From the NCBI GenBank assembly GCA_030696545.1, contig JAUYSA010000386.1, positions 1 through 6,879 of the forward strand: a stretch of DNA of 6,879 bases, written 5' to 3'. A program made the translations under genes and the position numbers. Positions 5,396-6,879 of the stretch are shown piece after piece. The notes beneath the pieces are model-generated. The model had not been told where the DNA came from. It saw nothing but the letters and a program-made list of their open reading frames with translations, and ran no database searches. Position 1 is the stretch's first letter. Each line of letters begins with the position of its first letter. This stretch comes from Hyphomonadaceae bacterium (lineage in GTDB: Bacteria > Pseudomonadota > Alphaproteobacteria > Caulobacterales > Hyphomonadaceae).

Positions 5396-5893
5396 ATGAA
5401 CACGCGTCTGCAGGTCGAGCATCCGGTTACAGAGATGATCACCGGCGTCGATCTCGTGCAGGAGCAGATCCGCATTGCATTCGGCGAGAAGCTTTCGCTG
5501 ACGCAGAAGGACGTGGTCATCTATGGACACGCCATCGAGTGCCGCATCAATGCGGAAAACCCGGAAACTTTCACGCCTTCACCGGGTCTGATCTCCGACT
5601 TCCATGCGCCGGGCGGACTTGGCGTTCGCCTAGATAGCGCCGTCTATTCTGGCTATCGCGTGCCGCCTCACTACGACAGCCTCATCGGCAAGCTTATCGT
5701 GCACGCGCCTACGCGTGCGGAAGCACTCGCCCGCCTGCGTCGCGCGCTTGGTGAGATGGTTGTGGGCGGGGTGGAGACAACGCTGCCGCTGCACATGCGC
5801 CTCGTCGACAACAAGGATATCCAGGCCGGAAGCTACGACATTCACTGGCTGGAAGGCTTCCTGAAGTCAGCCAAGGACTCGCAGAAGGGATAA
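5396..5893 (+). CDS. accC: AccC C-terminal fragment (165 residues)
   Basis: This is the ORF from the ATG of the MNTRLQVEHPVTE motif to the real accC stop. It has part of the active site (N289, R291, Q293, E295, R337 in full-length numbering) and the C-terminal domain, from about the HAIECRINAENPETF stretch to the end. It has no ATP-binding fold and no clear ribosome binding site of its own: the nearest purine run, GAGGATGGCGAG, is more than 15 bases upstream. It is best read as the second half of accC, not an independent gene. Confidence 0.8.
   Translation: MNTRLQVEHPVTEMITGVDLVQEQIRIAFGEKLSLTQKDVVIYGHAIECRINAENPETFTPSPGLISDFHAPGGLGVRLDSAVYSGYRVPPHYDSLIGKLIVHAPTRAEALARLRRALGEMVVGGVETTLPLHMRLVDNKDIQAGSYDIHWLEGFLKSAKDSQKG
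5883..5890 (+). promoter_or_regulatory. Ribosome binding site supporting the aat TTG start
   Basis: AGAAGGGA, within the last codons of accC, lies 7 bases before the TTG at 5898. No ATG exists near this position; the first in-frame ATG encodes residue 21, past the conserved LLDCYRRGVFP motif. The TTG start is therefore well supported. Confidence 0.65.
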
Positions 5894-5897
5894 GACG

Positions 5898-6566
5898 TTG
5901 AGCCGGGTTTTCGGCCCGAAAGAGTTGCTGGACTGCTATCGTCGCGGCGTGTTTCCGATGTCGGATGATCGCGACGATCCGCGGCTTTTTCTGGTAGATC
6001 CCGATCTGCGCGGCGTGCTGCCACTCAATGGCTTTCACGTTTCAAAAAGTCTCCGCAAAACCATACGCCAGGATGTCTTCGAGGTGCGCCTCAACACCTC
6101 CTTCTCTCGTGTGATGGAGCTGTGCGCGGAGTCAGCGCCAGACCGCCCAAGTACATGGATCAACTCACCGATCCTGAACCTTTACAGCGCGCTTCATCGC
6201 GTCGGTCACGCGCACAGCGTCGAGGCGTGGCTGGGTGGCGAGCTTGTGGGCGGCCTTTATGGCGTCAGCCTCAACGGCGCGTTCTTTGGCGAGAGCATGT
6301 TTTCGCGTGTCACTGACGCGTCAAAGGTGGCTCTGGCTCACCTTGTTGCACGCCTGAAGCACGACGGCTTCGTCCTGCTCGATACGCAGTTCGTCACGGA
6401 ACATCTGCTCAGCTTTGGTGTGGAAGAAATCCCACGCGAGGAATTCCAGCGCAGGCTTGCCGCCGCGCTGGAGGTTGACGCTCAGTTTGGCTCGGATACC
6501 GACGTGGCTGGCGCTGCAGGCTGGACTGGCGTCGACGTGTTGCAGTTGATCACCCAGACATCGTAG
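5898..6566 (+). CDS. aat: Leucyl/phenylalanyl-tRNA--protein transferase
   Basis: The protein has 222 residues from a TTG start. Aat adds Leu or Phe from aminoacyl-tRNA to proteins with N-terminal Arg or Lys, marking them for ClpS/ClpAP in the N-degron pathway. Family motifs in order: LLDCYRRGVFPMSDD (10-24), VDPDLRGVLPLNGFHVSKSLR (33-53), and TWIN (86-89). Next come AHSVEAW (105-111), GGLYGV (118-123), FFGESMFSRVTDASKVAL (129-146) and LLDTQFVTEHL (160-170). It ends LQLITQTS, as alphaproteobacterial homologues do. Residue L32 stands before VDP where a tryptophan is more usual. It lies 4 bases after accC and probably belongs to the same operon. Its last 28 codons overlap the convergent DUF2155 gene. 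Confidence 0.95.
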   Translation: MSRVFGPKELLDCYRRGVFPMSDDRDDPRLFLVDPDLRGVLPLNGFHVSKSLRKTIRQDVFEVRLNTSFSRVMELCAESAPDRPSTWINSPILNLYSALHRVGHAHSVEAWLGGELVGGLYGVSLNGAFFGESMFSRVTDASKVALAHLVARLKHDGFVLLDTQFVTEHLLSFGVEEIPREEFQRRLAAALEVDAQFGSDTDVAGAAGWTGVDVLQLITQTS

Positions 6567-6879
6567 GTCGGATGCTCAAGCGCGCTTAGCCCCGGCGACG
6601 ACGCAAACATCCATCCGGAAAACAGCAATCCATCCGGCCCGATCGGCTGCGGTCCGCGATGCATGCGGGCAGTTTCCGCTGCCGTGTCGTTCTTGACCTT
6701 CCCGACAGGCGCCGTTGCATGAATCTCAAGGAAGGCGGCCGACTCCGGCGTGTCTTCCGGCGGCGCCTGGAAACAGGCCTTCACTGTCACCTTGAGGCGA
6801 CCAAAAGTCAGCGTCTCGCCAACCTTGGCGCTGATGTCAATCGAATTGCCGGTGATCTTGGCGAGCGCGCGCAGTTTAA
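6482..6879 (-). CDS. DUF2155 domain protein (N-terminus outside window)
   Basis: On the - strand an open frame runs from base 6877 to a TGA at 6484-6482, giving 131 residues of a gene that begins beyond the right edge. The part visible starts KLRALAKITG and continues with VGETLTFGRLKVTVKACFQAPPE, ESAAFLEIH, FSGWMFASSPGLSALEHP and YDVWVINC. This series matches the DUF2155 family, found mainly in alphaproteobacteria, often facing aat and of unknown function. Homologues usually have a signal peptide, so an envelope location is likely but cannot be seen here. Two cysteines, in VKACF and VINC, could form a disulfide. A 17-residue Thr/Pro/Ala-rich tail after VINC lies in the part overlapping aat and is not an obvious part of the conserved domain. 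Confidence 0.85.
   Translation of the reverse strand, partial: KLRALAKITGNSIDISAKVGETLTFGRLKVTVKACFQAPPEDTPESAAFLEIHATAPVGKVKNDTAAETARMHRGPQPIGPDGLLFSGWMFASSPGLSALEHPTYDVWVINCNTSTPVQPAAPATSVSEPN

Larger units (their letters stand above)
4535..5893 (+). pseudogene. accC: Biotin carboxylase AccC interrupted by an in-frame TAA
   Basis: Read through, this is one 452-codon biotin carboxylase gene, the normal length. It makes carboxybiotin on BCCP using ATP and bicarbonate. Codon 284 (5384-5386) is TAA. The surrounding motif is GEF-stop-FIEMNTR, where the family has GEFYFIEMNTR, so one base change from TAC or TAT explains it. The two halves are in the same frame and no base is gained or lost. All catalytic residues by E. 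coli alignment are present: K116, K158, the glycine loop AGGGGRGMK at 161-169, H208, K237 and E275 before the stop; E287, N289, R291, Q293, V294, E295 and R337 after it. There is no sign of decay elsewhere, so the change is either very recent or a sequence error. No clear Shine-Dalgarno precedes the ATG at 4535, so translation may be coupled to accB. I list it as broken because the text is broken. A working accC in the living cell is more likely than not. Confidence 0.85.

Noticed and set aside
5340..5420. Frameshift as the cause of the accC break
   Set aside because: Codons before and after the TAA are in the same frame and spell the conserved motif on both sides. Only a substitution fits.
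1..6879. Mobile elements, CRISPR arrays, tRNA/rRNA genes, toxin-antitoxin or defence genes
   Set aside because: I saw no transposase or integrase motifs, spaced direct repeats, tRNA-like folds or small paired ORFs outside the conserved genes. The gene content is housekeeping.

Overview
The window looks like a chromosomal housekeeping segment from an alphaproteobacterium. Caulobacterales or Hyphomonadaceae is my best guess, from gene order and protein style only. GC content is high (estimated by eye at about 60%). The supporting signs are an RNase E tail ending in a Trp-Trp/Arg motif, an alpha-type AccB with EAMKT at the biotin site, and aat facing a DUF2155 gene. I see no insertion sequences, tRNA or rRNA genes, phage genes, CRISPR arrays or defence genes. 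Almost every base is coding.

Layout from left to right: (1) the last 56 codons of a probable rne (RNase E), + strand. (2) A periplasmic M48 metalloprotease with a TPR tail (BepA/YfgC-like) and a DsbA/ScsC-like thiol-disulfide lipoprotein, both +, forming an envelope protein quality-control pair. (3) thiS-thiG on the - strand: the sulfur carrier and thiazole synthase of thiamine biosynthesis, overlapping by 1 base. thiG and the DsbA-like gene converge with only 3 bases between their stops, and a short palindrome covers both stop codons. (4) A 102-base divergent intergenic region with an inverted repeat whose two arms each contain a GANTC (CcrM-type) site. (5) A tight + strand operon aroQ-accB-accC-aat with gaps of 5, 9 and 4 bases: shikimate-pathway dehydroquinase, the biotin carrier and biotin carboxylase of acetyl-CoA carboxylase, and leucyl/phenylalanyl-tRNA-protein transferase. 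(6) A partial DUF2155 gene on the - strand that runs off the right edge and overlaps the 3' end of aat by 85 bases.

The most striking observation is that accC, normally essential, has an in-frame TAA at codon 284. The invariant GEF-Y-FIEMN motif has a stop where Tyr belongs. Everything on both sides is intact, in the same frame and highly conserved, so a single base change splits the gene into a 283-codon and a 165-codon ORF. The second starts at an ATG 9 bases after the stop. A sequencing or assembly error, a recent mutation with a second functional copy, or readthrough/reinitiation could explain it. The sequence alone cannot decide, but error or recent mutation is most likely. I found no convincing undescribed multi-gene system in this window.
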